From CAZRIZ01 sp964625885 (GTDB taxonomy: Bacteria > Patescibacteriota > Saccharimonadia > Saccharimonadales > Saccharimonadaceae), in assembly GCA_964625885.1 (NCBI GenBank), contig CAZVBM010000006.1, positions 1 through 50,717 on the forward strand: DNA of 50,717 nucleotides. The letters are read 5' to 3'. Below are positions 31,799-40,470 of this stretch, piece by piece. The notes beneath the pieces were generated by a model. It saw nothing but the letters and a program-made list of their open reading frames with translations. It searched no databases and was not told the DNA's origin. The position numbers and the translations under genes are program-made. Every line of letters begins with the position of its first letter. Positions within the stretch are counted from its first letter, which is position 1.

Positions 31799-33412
31799 AT
31801 GAGAAAAATTGCCCAGTATCTGAATGGCAACCTGATTGGCGAAACCTTGACTACTCCTGTGGTGCGTCTCAATTATTCGCGCGACCATAGCATCCTGCGC
31901 CTGATTCCAGGTGCGGTAGTCTTTCCACGCGAGACAGACGATGTCCGCAAGGTCGTGAAATTATCAAATCAATTGAGCGAAAAAGGTAAGGCTATTGGCT
32001 TGACTGCTCGGGGAAAAGGCCATAGTCAGACTGGCGCAGCCATCGGCAAGGATTTGGTTATTGATTTCAACAAATATCTTAATGAAATTATCGATATTGA
32101 CCCAGATCAAGGCCTGGTGCACGTCCAAGCAGGGGCTGAGCTAAGTAAAATCTCTACACTGGCTAAGAGCCATGAACTAAGATTACCATTTTCTGGCCAA
32201 CCCAACCAAACTATTGGCGGGATTTTAGGCTCCAACAACGCCCAACTCGACTTACGTAAAATCAAGCACCTATCTGAAGCGATTGACCAACTCGAAGTTG
32301 TTCTCTCAAATGGCGACGTTATTCAGGTGCGCAGGCTCAACAAGCGCGAATTTGATAAGAAAATTGGCTTGGCTAGCGCCGAAGGCGAGCTTTATCGCAA
32401 AATTGACAAGCTGATCGAGGATAATAGTCACTTAATCGATAAAATTGATACTGAGAGAGCTGATAATCTAGGGTACAACTCTATCGCTTTAGTGCGACAA
32501 AAAAACGACACCTTTGATTTAACACCACTATTGATCGGTGCCCAGGGCACACTCGGCTTTATATCTGAAGCAATTTTAAAGCTCGATTTCGACACACCGA
32601 TGTCGCAAATCGTAGCCGCCTCTTTCTTAAATCTCGATGATGCGCTTGACGCTCAGGAAGAAATCGCCAAACTAAACCCTCTATACTGCCAAGTTTACCA
32701 GGCTAACATCTTTGCCAGCGCTATGGAGCGCGGCAAGAGCTTCTCTTTCTACGAACAGGCTTTTGAGTATTTAGCTCAGTCGCCAGCAGTTTGCCTACTC
32801 GCCCGATTTGACGCCAAGAACAAGCGCGAACTCAAGCGATTGTCGAAAAAAATCAACGATCTTATTACTAAGAACAAGGGATTTTGTACAATCTCTGAGC
32901 CAAACACAATTGAGCAATTTGAGTCTATACTTGATATCCCGTCTCTGTTTAGTGACAGCAACCGCGATATGCAAAATGTCGCGCTGATTAATGGCCTACA
33001 AGTGCCCGTCTTTCGTTTCCGCGATTTTATCAAAGGCTTAAATGAAATCTCCCATAACCTTGACATCAACCTACCCTATTTTGGCTCCTGCCTAGATGGG
33101 ATCATTAATGTTCGCACCGAGTTTAATTTGAAACTGGTTGGCGACCGACAAAAAGTCTTTCGTCTGCTGAGCGCAGTCAATAAGTTAGTGCACGACGTCG
33201 GCGGTATTATGTGCGCCGGCGAAGGTGAAGGCCGAGTCAAATCGCCTTTTGTTTACTCCGCAGTGACACCAGAACTAGCAGAGCTATTTGAGAAGATTCG
33301 CACCGCCTTTGACCCCAACCGCATCTTTAATCCAGGTGTCAAAGAGCCAATCGCACTAAAAGATGTCGTTGCTGCTACGGTTAACGACTATTACAATGGC
33401 ATCTTCTACTAA
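31799..33412 (+). CDS. FAD-binding oxidoreductase (PCMH/VAO type)
   Basis: 537 aa from ATG 31799, where TTGGAG gives a proper ribosome site; an upstream ATG at 31754 has none. The N-terminal PCMH-type FAD-binding domain shows PGAVVFPRETDDVRKVVKLSNQL, the flavin-contacting GKGHSQTGAAIGKDLVIDF and GGILGSNNAQLDLRKIKHLSEAI. A C-terminal FAD-oxidase/cap domain follows, ending FDPNRIFNPGVKEP, typical of GlcD/cytokinin-dehydrogenase-like enzymes. The substrate cannot be told. It overlaps the downstream methyltransferase by 17 nt, so the two are co-transcribed. Confidence 0.85.
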   Translation: MRKIAQYLNGNLIGETLTTPVVRLNYSRDHSILRLIPGAVVFPRETDDVRKVVKLSNQLSEKGKAIGLTARGKGHSQTGAAIGKDLVIDFNKYLNEIIDIDPDQGLVHVQAGAELSKISTLAKSHELRLPFSGQPNQTIGGILGSNNAQLDLRKIKHLSEAIDQLEVVLSNGDVIQVRRLNKREFDKKIGLASAEGELYRKIDKLIEDNSHLIDKIDTERADNLGYNSIALVRQKNDTFDLTPLLIGAQGTLGFISEAILKLDFDTPMSQIVAASFLNLDDALDAQEEIAKLNPLYCQVYQANIFASAMERGKSFSFYEQAFEYLAQSPAVCLLARFDAKNKRELKRLSKKINDLITKNKGFCTISEPNTIEQFESILDIPSLFSDSNRDMQNVALINGLQVPVFRFRDFIKGLNEISHNLDINLPYFGSCLDGIINVRTEFNLKLVGDRQKVFRLLSAVNKLVHDVGGIMCAGEGEGRVKSPFVYSAVTPELAELFEKIRTAFDPNRIFNPGVKEPIALKDVVAATVNDYYNGIFY

Positions 33413-34004
33413 TAGTCATGGCGTCGGCCCACATCCTGGACCATGGCCAGACGACGCGCGCTTAGACACCGAACTTTTAGCCAATGGCGACACGCGCAAT
33501 GTGGTTGATAAATACCGCTATTGGACTAACGACGCGATTATTGAAGACTTAAACAAAGAACGCACTAGCTTGGAGATTGCGATTGAAAACCTAGACCATG
33601 ACTTTAACATGGGCACAATTGTGCGCACCGCCAACGCCTTTAATGCCCGCAAAGTTTACATCATTGGCCGCAAACAGTGGAATAAGCGTGGCGCCATGGT
33701 GACTAATCGCTACCTAGACGTTGAGCATTTTGCCGAATTGGATGATTTTTTAAAAACTACTCAAGGCAAGGAGTTGATTGCTATTGATAATCAACCAGGC
33801 GCCAAACCTTTAAATGGCTTTAAGTTTCCCCGCGAGGCAATCTTGATTTTTGGTAGCGAGGCGTCAGGAATTAGCCCCGAACTCATGGCGCATTGTTCTA
33901 GCATGGTAGAAATCGAGCAATTTGGCTCAACTCGTTCAATTAATGTCGGTGTAGCGGCAGGCATCGTCATGTACGCCTACGTCCGGCAGCATGTGATAAA
34001 ATAG
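33396..34004 (+). CDS. SpoU/TrmH-family RNA 2'-O-methyltransferase
   Basis: 202 aa SPOUT-fold enzyme that transfers a methyl group from SAM to a ribose 2'-OH in tRNA or rRNA. The three family motifs are present: NMGTIVRTANAFNA (motif 1, with its Asn/Arg), AILIFGSEASGIS (motif 2) and STRSINVGVAAGIVMYAY (motif 3). Start at ATG 33396, inside the end of the FAD gene. The ~60-residue N-terminal extension (HGVGPHPGPWPDD) is unusual and may be lineage specific. RNA target unknown. Confidence 0.88.
   Translation: MASSTNSHGVGPHPGPWPDDARLDTELLANGDTRNVVDKYRYWTNDAIIEDLNKERTSLEIAIENLDHDFNMGTIVRTANAFNARKVYIIGRKQWNKRGAMVTNRYLDVEHFAELDDFLKTTQGKELIAIDNQPGAKPLNGFKFPREAILIFGSEASGISPELMAHCSSMVEIEQFGSTRSINVGVAAGIVMYAYVRQHVIK
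33995..34002 (+). promoter_or_regulatory. Leaderless -10 of the 34009 gene
   Basis: TGA-TAAAAT (-10 hexamer 33997-34002), inside the 3' end of the methyltransferase gene, 6 nt before ATG 34009. Confidence 0.4.
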
Positions 34005-34008
34005 AGTC

Positions 34009-34230
34009 ATGAAGCGATGGCAAAGATTTCGAATTATAGGTGTTCTATTCTTAATGGCCACCTGCGGTTTTATTGTTTGGGTAGCACTGCAGGAGTTGAT
34101 TGAAACTTGGCATATTGTCATCGCCTCTCTTTTAGTCTTAATTGCTTTTGTTTTAACCTTTATTAATCGACGACTAGAACAACAAGCTAAAAGACCAGGC
34201 CTAAACAAGCCGGTAATCAACAATAATTAG
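34009..34230 (+). CDS. Small two-span membrane protein, 73 aa
   Basis: Basic N terminus (MKRWQRFR), two hydrophobic segments (~9-27 and ~35-53) and a basic, Asn-rich tail, giving a helical hairpin in the membrane with both ends likely in the cytoplasm. Starts 4 nt after the methyltransferase stop. No Shine-Dalgarno is seen; a -10 hexamer lies 6 nt ahead. Function unknown. Confidence 0.65.
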   Translation: MKRWQRFRIIGVLFLMATCGFIVWVALQELIETWHIVIASLLVLIAFVLTFINRRLEQQAKRPGLNKPVINNN

Positions 34231-34248
34231 CCATTCCTTATCTGTTCT

Positions 34249-34256
34249 GCTACAAT
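34249..34256 (+). promoter_or_regulatory. Extended -10 of tig (leaderless)
   Basis: TGC-TACAAT (-10 hexamer 34251-34256), 7 nt before ATG 34264; no Shine-Dalgarno. Confidence 0.5.
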
Positions 34257-34263
34257 TAGACTC

Positions 34264-35544
34264 ATGAAATTTGAGAGTAAGAATTTAAAAGAGACTGAGA
34301 TTGAATTTAAGATCAGTCTCGACCGCCAAGAATTGTTGGCGGCAGAAGAGCAAGCCCTGAAGCAAATTGGTAAAACTAGCAAAATCAAAGGCTTTCGTGA
34401 GGGCAAGGCGCCGATTAACGTGGTTAAACAAAATACCGACCCAAATAAACTAGCAGACAAGACTCTAGAGATCGCCATCAACCAGCACTTAGTGCAAGCT
34501 TTTAGCGAAAACAAAGTTACACCGCTTGACCAACCGCACGTCACGATTGACAAATTTGTACCCGAACAGGAGCTAGAATTTCGTGCTACTTTTGAAACTT
34601 TGCCGAAGGTAAAACTACCAAATTATAAAAAACTAAAAGTCAAAAAAGAGTCAGTTAAAGTCACCGACAAAGAAGTTGAAGACACGCTGGAACGTGTACG
34701 TCAAAGCTTTGCCGAAGAGAAGCCAGTCAAGCGCGCCGTTAAGTCCGGCGATAAAGCCGAGATTGATTTTAAAGGCTTCAAAGACGGAAAGGCCTTCGCT
34801 GGCGGTGAAGGCAAAAACTACCCACTAGCAATTGGCTCAAATACCTTTATTCCCGGCTTTGAAGAACAACTCATTGGCCATCAAGCTGGTGACGAGTTTG
34901 ATATTGAAGTAACTTTTCCGAAGAATTATGGCGAGAAGTCACTAGCTGGCGCCAAGGCTAAGTTTGAAATCAAGCTACATCAAGTTCTAGAGGTTACTCT
35001 GCCAAAGTTAGATGACGAATTGGCCAAAAAGACCAAGATGTTCAAAACTCTGGACGAACTCAAGGCCGACATTCGTAAGAACTTGATTGTCTCAAAAGAA
35101 GAAGCTGCTACTGAGGACTTCAAGAATCGCTTGGTGGAAGCTTTGGCTAAGCAAACTAAAGCTGTCGTGCCAAACGTTCTGCGCGACGACCAGATTCGCG
35201 CTCTTGAACAAGAATTCCGCCAAAATCTAGCCTACCGCGGTAACACCCTAGAGAAGTTTCTTGAAAACTCTGGCAAAACCTACGAAGACTGGCGCAAAGC
35301 CGAACTTGAGCCAGCCGCTGAAATGCGCGTCAAAGCTGGACTAGCCCTGGCCGAGTTAGCTAAGGAGTTGGAAATTGAGATTACCGATACCGAAGTCGAA
35401 ACTCAGCTCGAACAGCTAAAGACTCAGTACGCCAAAAACGAAGACGCCATCAAGCAGCTCGACAACCCACGCGTCGTCAACGACATTCGTAGCAATCTAA
35501 TCACTCAAAAAGCGATTGATTGGCTCGTGGAGTTTAATAGCTAA
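34264..35544 (+). CDS. tig: Trigger factor chaperone
   Basis: 426 aa, normal length. The ribosome-binding N-terminal domain has the GFREGKAP signature (fully conserved FRxGxxP, residues ~40-47). The central FKBP-type prolyl isomerase domain spans ~150-240 (GDKAEIDFKGF, IPGFEEQLIGHQAGDEFDI). The helical C-terminal arms follow. It assists nascent chains at the ribosome exit. The predicted transcript is leaderless. A bidirectional terminator follows. Confidence 0.96.
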   Translation: MKFESKNLKETEIEFKISLDRQELLAAEEQALKQIGKTSKIKGFREGKAPINVVKQNTDPNKLADKTLEIAINQHLVQAFSENKVTPLDQPHVTIDKFVPEQELEFRATFETLPKVKLPNYKKLKVKKESVKVTDKEVEDTLERVRQSFAEEKPVKRAVKSGDKAEIDFKGFKDGKAFAGGEGKNYPLAIGSNTFIPGFEEQLIGHQAGDEFDIEVTFPKNYGEKSLAGAKAKFEIKLHQVLEVTLPKLDDELAKKTKMFKTLDELKADIRKNLIVSKEEAATEDFKNRLVEALAKQTKAVVPNVLRDDQIRALEQEFRQNLAYRGNTLEKFLENSGKTYEDWRKAELEPAAEMRVKAGLALAELAKELEIEITDTEVETQLEQLKTQYAKNEDAIKQLDNPRVVNDIRSNLITQKAIDWLVEFNS

Positions 35545-35565
35545 GCGAAAACAACACAAATTTAA

Positions 35566-35592
35566 AATAGCCCCACAAGGGGCTATTTATTT
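35566..35592. terminator. Bidirectional terminator of tig and the 35618 gene
   Basis: 9-bp AATAGCCCC/GGGGCTATT stem (35566-35574 with 35579-35587), T-rich on both sides (TATTTA; TTTTAAATTT on the minus strand). Confidence 0.85.
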
Positions 35593-35617
35593 AGGTGGCG
35601 CAGATCGCACTAAAGAA

Positions 35618-36016
35618 CTAATTTGGTATCAAGGCCTCCGACAGCTCAGTAAATAACTTTAGCATATCAGCGCCACTCTTTAGTTCTAGGGATTTTATAA
35701 TCCACACTATGTCTGGATTACATACCACATCAGCCAAATCGGCGACTTCTTTTATTAACGGCTTGTGGCCGCACAGCTCCATGTAGCAATCACGGAAGTT
35801 TTGATACCTACCGCGACCGTCTAGCTTGAACAGGTCTTTAGCCCACAACCAAACAGTTGGGCTACTTTGTGTTTTTGTCGCCAACCTAGCAATATCCCTT
35901 TCTGTAATCTTAGGTAGATCAAGAGTCAATCCACGCTTTTTAGTAGCGACCAGTATACCAACCATGAATTGCCCTTGCTGAGCGTATTCCTTTTTGTTGT
36001 AGCGATTCTCAGACAT
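35618..36016 (-). CDS. Orphan protein, 132 aa
   Basis: Unrecognised helical-looking soluble protein: MSENRYNKKEYAQQGQFMVG, then LPKITERDIARLATKTQSS and an amphipathic C terminus (SGADMLKLFTELSEAL). Shine-Dalgarno GGAGGTG before ATG 36016. Promoter TTGAAT-17-TATAAT lies across the stop codon of rsmD. The UTR has an AGCCC/GGGCT hairpin. Single-gene unit. Confidence 0.7.
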   Translation of the reverse strand: MSENRYNKKEYAQQGQFMVGILVATKKRGLTLDLPKITERDIARLATKTQSSPTVWLWAKDLFKLDGRGRYQNFRDCYMELCGHKPLIKEVADLADVVCNPDIVWIIKSLELKSGADMLKLFTELSEALIPN

Positions 36017-36088
36017 TTCTACACCTCCAAAATGTACTCATTATAACCACAAGCCCAGGGCTCCGTGTCACAATGGCTTTATCTTCCC

Positions 36089-36117
36089 ATTATATCACAA
36101 AAAGGCTAAAAATTCAA
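36089..36117 (-). promoter_or_regulatory. Promoter of the 35618-36016 gene
   Basis: -35 TTGAAT (36112-36117), 17 nt, extended -10 TGA-TATAAT (36089-36094). The -35 overlaps the rsmD stop codon. Confidence 0.75.
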
Positions 36118-36653
36118 GGTTTTACGTAGTAACAGATGCGCGCGTCGGCGTAAGTAGCCGACCTAGTCATGTCTAGGCCTGGCAAGCTAATCGCCTCCTG
36201 CTTCTTCGGAACAGACAAAATCAAGACACCACCGTTGGCCAACAAATCTGGCAATTGCTGGAGAAGGCTGGCTGGCAGCTTATTGTATGGTGGGTCGGCG
36301 AAAATAATATCAAATTTAGCCCACGGATTTTCTTCGATAAATTTACCAACTGAGGCTGGAAAGAGCGTAATTTTAGCTTGATCAGACGCGCTTAGCCTAT
36401 TTACGTTCTCGCGAATCACTCGATTGGCCAGCTTGTCATTCTCAACCAGAGTCGCGCTTTTAGCACCACGACTGATTGACTCTATACCCAACGCGCCCGT
36501 GCCGGCGAAAGCATCTAGCACAGTCGCGCCGACTAGCCTTGCACCTAGTGAATTGAAAACCGCTCCACGAATCCGCTCGCCCATCGGATGAGTCTTGTTA
36601 CCACTTGGCGTCGCAAGTTGTAAATTCTTATATTCTCCAGCAATAATGCGCAT
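36114..36653 (-). CDS. rsmD: 16S rRNA (guanine-966-N2)-methyltransferase
   Basis: 179 aa Rossmann-fold methyltransferase. MRIIAGEYKNLQL at the start, SAM motif DAFAGTGALGIESISRGA (~42-60), and catalytic FADPPYNK. It methylates G966 of 16S rRNA in the small subunit. Its ATG overlaps the recG stop (TAATG). It uses TGA as stop, which shows that UGA is not reassigned here. Confidence 0.94.
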   Translation of the reverse strand: MRIIAGEYKNLQLATPSGNKTHPMGERIRGAVFNSLGARLVGATVLDAFAGTGALGIESISRGAKSATLVENDKLANRVIRENVNRLSASDQAKITLFPASVGKFIEENPWAKFDIIFADPPYNKLPASLLQQLPDLLANGGVLILSVPKKQEAISLPGLDMTRSATYADARICYYVKP

Positions 36654-38695
36654 TAGTTCAATATCCTTATTTGATCAAATTGTTCAAGGCGTTCTTTGAG
36701 CTCAGGTAGATTCTCTAAATCATCTTGAGGTGTTTTACCCCTAGATTTCAAATCATCGAGATAAATTTTAACGGCTTCTTGCGCTTTTTCCACCGCCTGC
36801 AAATTAAATTCGGTTTTAAACCAACCATGTTGTTGACTACCATAGATATTACCAGCCCCACGCAAACGTAAATCAACTTCGGATAGATAGAAGCCATCTT
36901 GCGAGTTGGTAATGGCCTGCAAACGCTCGTTGGGCTCATCTAAACTAGTTAATAAATAGCAATAACTCTGCAAATCACTACGCCCAACTCGACCGCGCAG
37001 CTGATGAAGCTGTGCTAAGCCATAATTTTCCGCGTCATGAATCGCAATAATCGTCGCATTTGGTACATCAACGCCAACTTCTATTACCGTGGTTGAGACT
37101 AGAACGTCAATCTTACCAGCTTTAAAATCGGCCATTAACTCGTCTTTCTCAGCTGGTTTTAATTTACCATGCAAAACCGCTAGTTTATAATCTTTCAAAA
37201 CGCCTTTTTGCAGGTTCTTATAAACCGCCTCCACTGAGTCGCGCTGCTCTTCATCTGATTCGTCAATTCGACCACAAACCACATAAGCCTGTCGCCCCTG
37301 TTCTAATTGCTCTTTTACCTTTTCATACACTGCTTGGCGATTGCGATTGGAGTAGACCTCCGTCAAAATCGGCAAACGGTTAGCCGGCTTTTGGCGGATT
37401 GAGGCGATAGTTACTTCGTTACTAATTGTCAAAGCTAAGGAGCGCGGAATCGGCGTAGCGGTCATCGCTAGTAAATGCGGCATCAGCTTAGCCTTAGCGA
37501 CAATTGCTTGGCGCTGATCGACACCAAAACGATGCTGTTCGTCAATCACCACCAAAGCTAAGTTCTTAAACTCTACTGCTTCTTGAAACAGGGCGTGTGT
37601 GCCAATTACGATATCGACCTTGCCTTGCTTGATCTTCTCATAAACCGCTTTTTTATCTTTTGTACTGCCAGTTAATTCGGCAATCTTGATCTTAAACGGT
37701 TTTAAGTCACGCTGAAAACTGGCCAGGTGTTGGCGCGCTAAGACTTCAGTTGGTGCTAAAATCGCCACCTGGAAGCCAGCTTTGACGGTCAATAAACCGA
37801 TAATTTCTGACACTAAAGTTTTACCCGAACCAACATCACCCTGAAGTAGCAAGTTCATTGGCTGGCCAGACGACATTTGTTGCATAACTTTCCAGACGGC
37901 GCGTTTTTGGTCAGCGGTTAATTCAAATTTGAGCCCAGCCAGGAACTCTTTAACCAGCTCAACATCATCTTTGATGATATTAGTTTCTTGCGCCTGACGC
38001 GACAGGCCGTTAATCGTACTAGCCAGGCTAGCCAAGAAATAATCTTCAAATTGGACTCGCCACTGAGCTTTCTCCAAAAGCTCCGGACTAATCGGAAAGT
38101 GCAATTGATAAACTGCATCACTGCGCGACACCAAATCTAGCTCTCGCACTACCACATCTGGCAATGATTCATTTAGTGTCAGGATATCAGGTTTAATATC
38201 TTCGATAACTTTATTAAAGAAACTCGATTTAAGCCCTTGCGCCTGTGAATAAATCGGCTCCAGATGGTCGCGTGCTAGGCTAGCGTTTTCACGGTTGACC
38301 TGCTTGACGCTTGGATTCATTAGCTGATAACGACCACGATTGAGGTCGAATTTACCAGTGAAATAGAACTTGCCAGTCTGAATTTGGCGCGCCCGATACG
38401 GCTGATTAAACCAAATTGCTTGAATCTTGCCAGTTTCGTCTTCCAGGTCAGCTGTTAAAATCGTCGTCACCCGACTAGTGCGCCTCGCCTTAACATTGGT
38501 TGCCTTAGCCAACACTGTTACTTCACCCGGATGAATCTCCGCTAGGCTTTTGACAAAATTAATTGATTGATAGCCTCGCGGTAGAAAGTAAATTAAATCA
38601 AATTTAGTGTTAATGCCAGCTCGATTTAATTTAGCCAAAGAAACCTCGCCTACGCCCTTGATTGATTCGAGTGATTTGGGTGTATAAATGCTCAT
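36653..38695 (-). CDS. recG: ATP-dependent DNA helicase RecG
   Basis: 680 aa. The N-terminal wedge/OB domain runs to ~200 (KGVGEVSLAKLNRAGI, then the OB strand VTTILTADLEDETGKIQAIWFNQPY). Helicase motifs: Walker A LLQGDVGSGKTLVSE, motif II VIDEQHRFGVDQR (DEQH), motif III TATPIPRSLA, and HQLRGRVGRSDLQSYCYL of the second lobe. The TRG/wedge end LRLRGAGNIYGSQQHG is complete. It remodels stalled replication forks. Overlaps the phosphohexomutase upstream (ATGA) and rsmD downstream, forming one operon. Confidence 0.96.
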   Translation of the reverse strand: MSIYTPKSLESIKGVGEVSLAKLNRAGINTKFDLIYFLPRGYQSINFVKSLAEIHPGEVTVLAKATNVKARRTSRVTTILTADLEDETGKIQAIWFNQPYRARQIQTGKFYFTGKFDLNRGRYQLMNPSVKQVNRENASLARDHLEPIYSQAQGLKSSFFNKVIEDIKPDILTLNESLPDVVVRELDLVSRSDAVYQLHFPISPELLEKAQWRVQFEDYFLASLASTINGLSRQAQETNIIKDDVELVKEFLAGLKFELTADQKRAVWKVMQQMSSGQPMNLLLQGDVGSGKTLVSEIIGLLTVKAGFQVAILAPTEVLARQHLASFQRDLKPFKIKIAELTGSTKDKKAVYEKIKQGKVDIVIGTHALFQEAVEFKNLALVVIDEQHRFGVDQRQAIVAKAKLMPHLLAMTATPIPRSLALTISNEVTIASIRQKPANRLPILTEVYSNRNRQAVYEKVKEQLEQGRQAYVVCGRIDESDEEQRDSVEAVYKNLQKGVLKDYKLAVLHGKLKPAEKDELMADFKAGKIDVLVSTTVIEVGVDVPNATIIAIHDAENYGLAQLHQLRGRVGRSDLQSYCYLLTSLDEPNERLQAITNSQDGFYLSEVDLRLRGAGNIYGSQQHGWFKTEFNLQAVEKAQEAVKIYLDDLKSRGKTPQDDLENLPELKERLEQFDQIRILN

Positions 38696-40461
38696 TGAGT
38701 CAGTTTAGCCTTAACCTGTTCAGCAATATTTTTAGTCAAGCTACTAATTGATTCTAGCTGCTTTTTGGCTGACAACTTGGGGTTATTAGCCACAAACCAC
38801 TGGACGTAAACCTTAATCTTTGGCTCAGTGCCACTCGGACGAATTGTGACACGACGGCGATAATCACCAAATTCCAGTACAATCACATTGCCTGGGCCAC
38901 TTGATGCCACTTCTGAGGTTTTGTTGGAGGCCAAATCGGTTCTAATTAAATCTTGGTAATCGCGGACGGCGCTAACCTGATAGTCGCCAATCTTTGTAAG
39001 CGGTTTTTTACGCAGATTAGCCATTAGCTTCTGCATATTCGCAAAGCCTTCTGCACCCGGAAATTCAGCCGTAGCTTGAGTCTCATAGTAGAATCCGTGC
39101 TCCTCGTAAATCTCTAGCAGGCGATCATATAGGGTTTTGCCCTGAGCTTTAAGCTCAGCTGCGTATTCAGCCAATGGCAACACCCCAGAGGCAGCGTCTT
39201 TGTCGCGCGCGTGATCACCGTAAAGCATGCCATAGCTCTCCTCACCACCAGCGATAAACTTCTCGCCCCTTGCCTGTTTTTCTTCAATCAAAGCACCGAT
39301 AAACTTAAAGCCAACCAATAAATTGCCATAACAATTTATCTCATAACAATCGGCTAAACTGGTTAACAAATCGGTCGTCACAATAGTTTTAACAATAAAG
39401 CCGTTTTTTGCCTTTTGTTTTTGTAAGATATAGTCGAATATCATGGCTAGCGATTGGTTGCCGTTTAAGCGGATTGCTTCGCCGTAGTGGTTAACCATCA
39501 CAGCCAGGCGATCGGCGTCCGGATCGGTCGTAATTGCCACATCAGCACCCGATTTCAACATTTGCTCAATCGCCATATCGTTGGCTGCTGATTCTTCGGG
39601 ATTAGGCTTGTGGTTCGGCACATTTGGAAAATTACCATCGGGAGACATTTGTGCCTCCACCACCTCCACTTGATTAAACCCAACTTGTTCCAAGAGCGGC
39701 AGTACACTAGTTTGACCCGCACCGTGTAGCGGTGAATAAACTATCTTCAAGTTGCGAGCCGACGACAGCGATAATCTAGTCAGCTCGGCGATGTAAGCCT
39801 GGTCAACCCCAGCACCAATAATCTCGATTGCATCGTCCGCCAGAGCTCGGTCAAAATCTAAAATTTTAATATCAGTGACCTTGACTGATTCTTCCAGTAC
39901 ACCCTTATCGTGTGGCGCCACCAGCTGGCCGCCATAGCTTGAGTAGGCTTTGAAGCCGTTGTCAGCCGGCGGATTATGCGAGGCGCTAATTACAATGCCA
40001 GCGGCGGCTTGAAGATAGCGCACTGCAAAGCTTAACTCTGGCGTCGCCCGAAAACTATTGAACAAGTACGCCTTAAAGCCACTACCCGCCACTACTTGGG
40101 CGGAAAAAACCGCCAGACCACGTGAGGTTAGCCGAGTATCATAGGCAATTACTACACCATTGGTTTGTGTAGCCTTGTCCATTTTAAGCAAATATTGGCA
40201 CAAACCCTGAGCCGACTCACCGATTGTAATTTGATTAATTCGATTTGGACCAACGCCAGTCTTGCCACGCCGACCAGCTGTGCCAAATTCTAGGACCTTA
40301 AAGAATGAGTCTTCTAATTCCGGCCAGTCTTCTGCCAAGATTAGCCGTTCAATTTCTGACCAGAAAACTTGGTATTTTTTATCGGTCAGCCAAATTTGTA
40401 AATTTTTGGCCGCCTCTAACGACAGCTTAGCCTCAATCAAAGACTGGTATTTCTCAAACAT
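38692..40461 (-). CDS. Phosphoglucomutase/phosphomannomutase
   Basis: 589 aa alpha-D-phosphohexomutase, of the long (PGM2-like) class. Domain 1 active-site serine loop VISASHNPPADNGFKAY, metal loop TTDPDADRLAVMV, sugar loop GGEESYGMLYGDHARDKDA, and phosphate loop RPSGTEPKIKVYVQ. Interconverts glucose-1-P/6-P and possibly mannose analogues, feeding cell-envelope sugars. The substrate cannot be settled by eye. AAGGAGGT before ATG 40461; 9 nt after tyrS. Ends in TGA, overlapping the recG start. Confidence 0.93.
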   Translation of the reverse strand: MFEKYQSLIEAKLSLEAAKNLQIWLTDKKYQVFWSEIERLILAEDWPELEDSFFKVLEFGTAGRRGKTGVGPNRINQITIGESAQGLCQYLLKMDKATQTNGVVIAYDTRLTSRGLAVFSAQVVAGSGFKAYLFNSFRATPELSFAVRYLQAAAGIVISASHNPPADNGFKAYSSYGGQLVAPHDKGVLEESVKVTDIKILDFDRALADDAIEIIGAGVDQAYIAELTRLSLSSARNLKIVYSPLHGAGQTSVLPLLEQVGFNQVEVVEAQMSPDGNFPNVPNHKPNPEESAANDMAIEQMLKSGADVAITTDPDADRLAVMVNHYGEAIRLNGNQSLAMIFDYILQKQKAKNGFIVKTIVTTDLLTSLADCYEINCYGNLLVGFKFIGALIEEKQARGEKFIAGGEESYGMLYGDHARDKDAASGVLPLAEYAAELKAQGKTLYDRLLEIYEEHGFYYETQATAEFPGAEGFANMQKLMANLRKKPLTKIGDYQVSAVRDYQDLIRTDLASNKTSEVASSGPGNVIVLEFGDYRRRVTIRPSGTEPKIKVYVQWFVANNPKLSAKKQLESISSLTKNIAEQVKAKLTQ

Positions 40462-40470
40462 AGACCTCCT

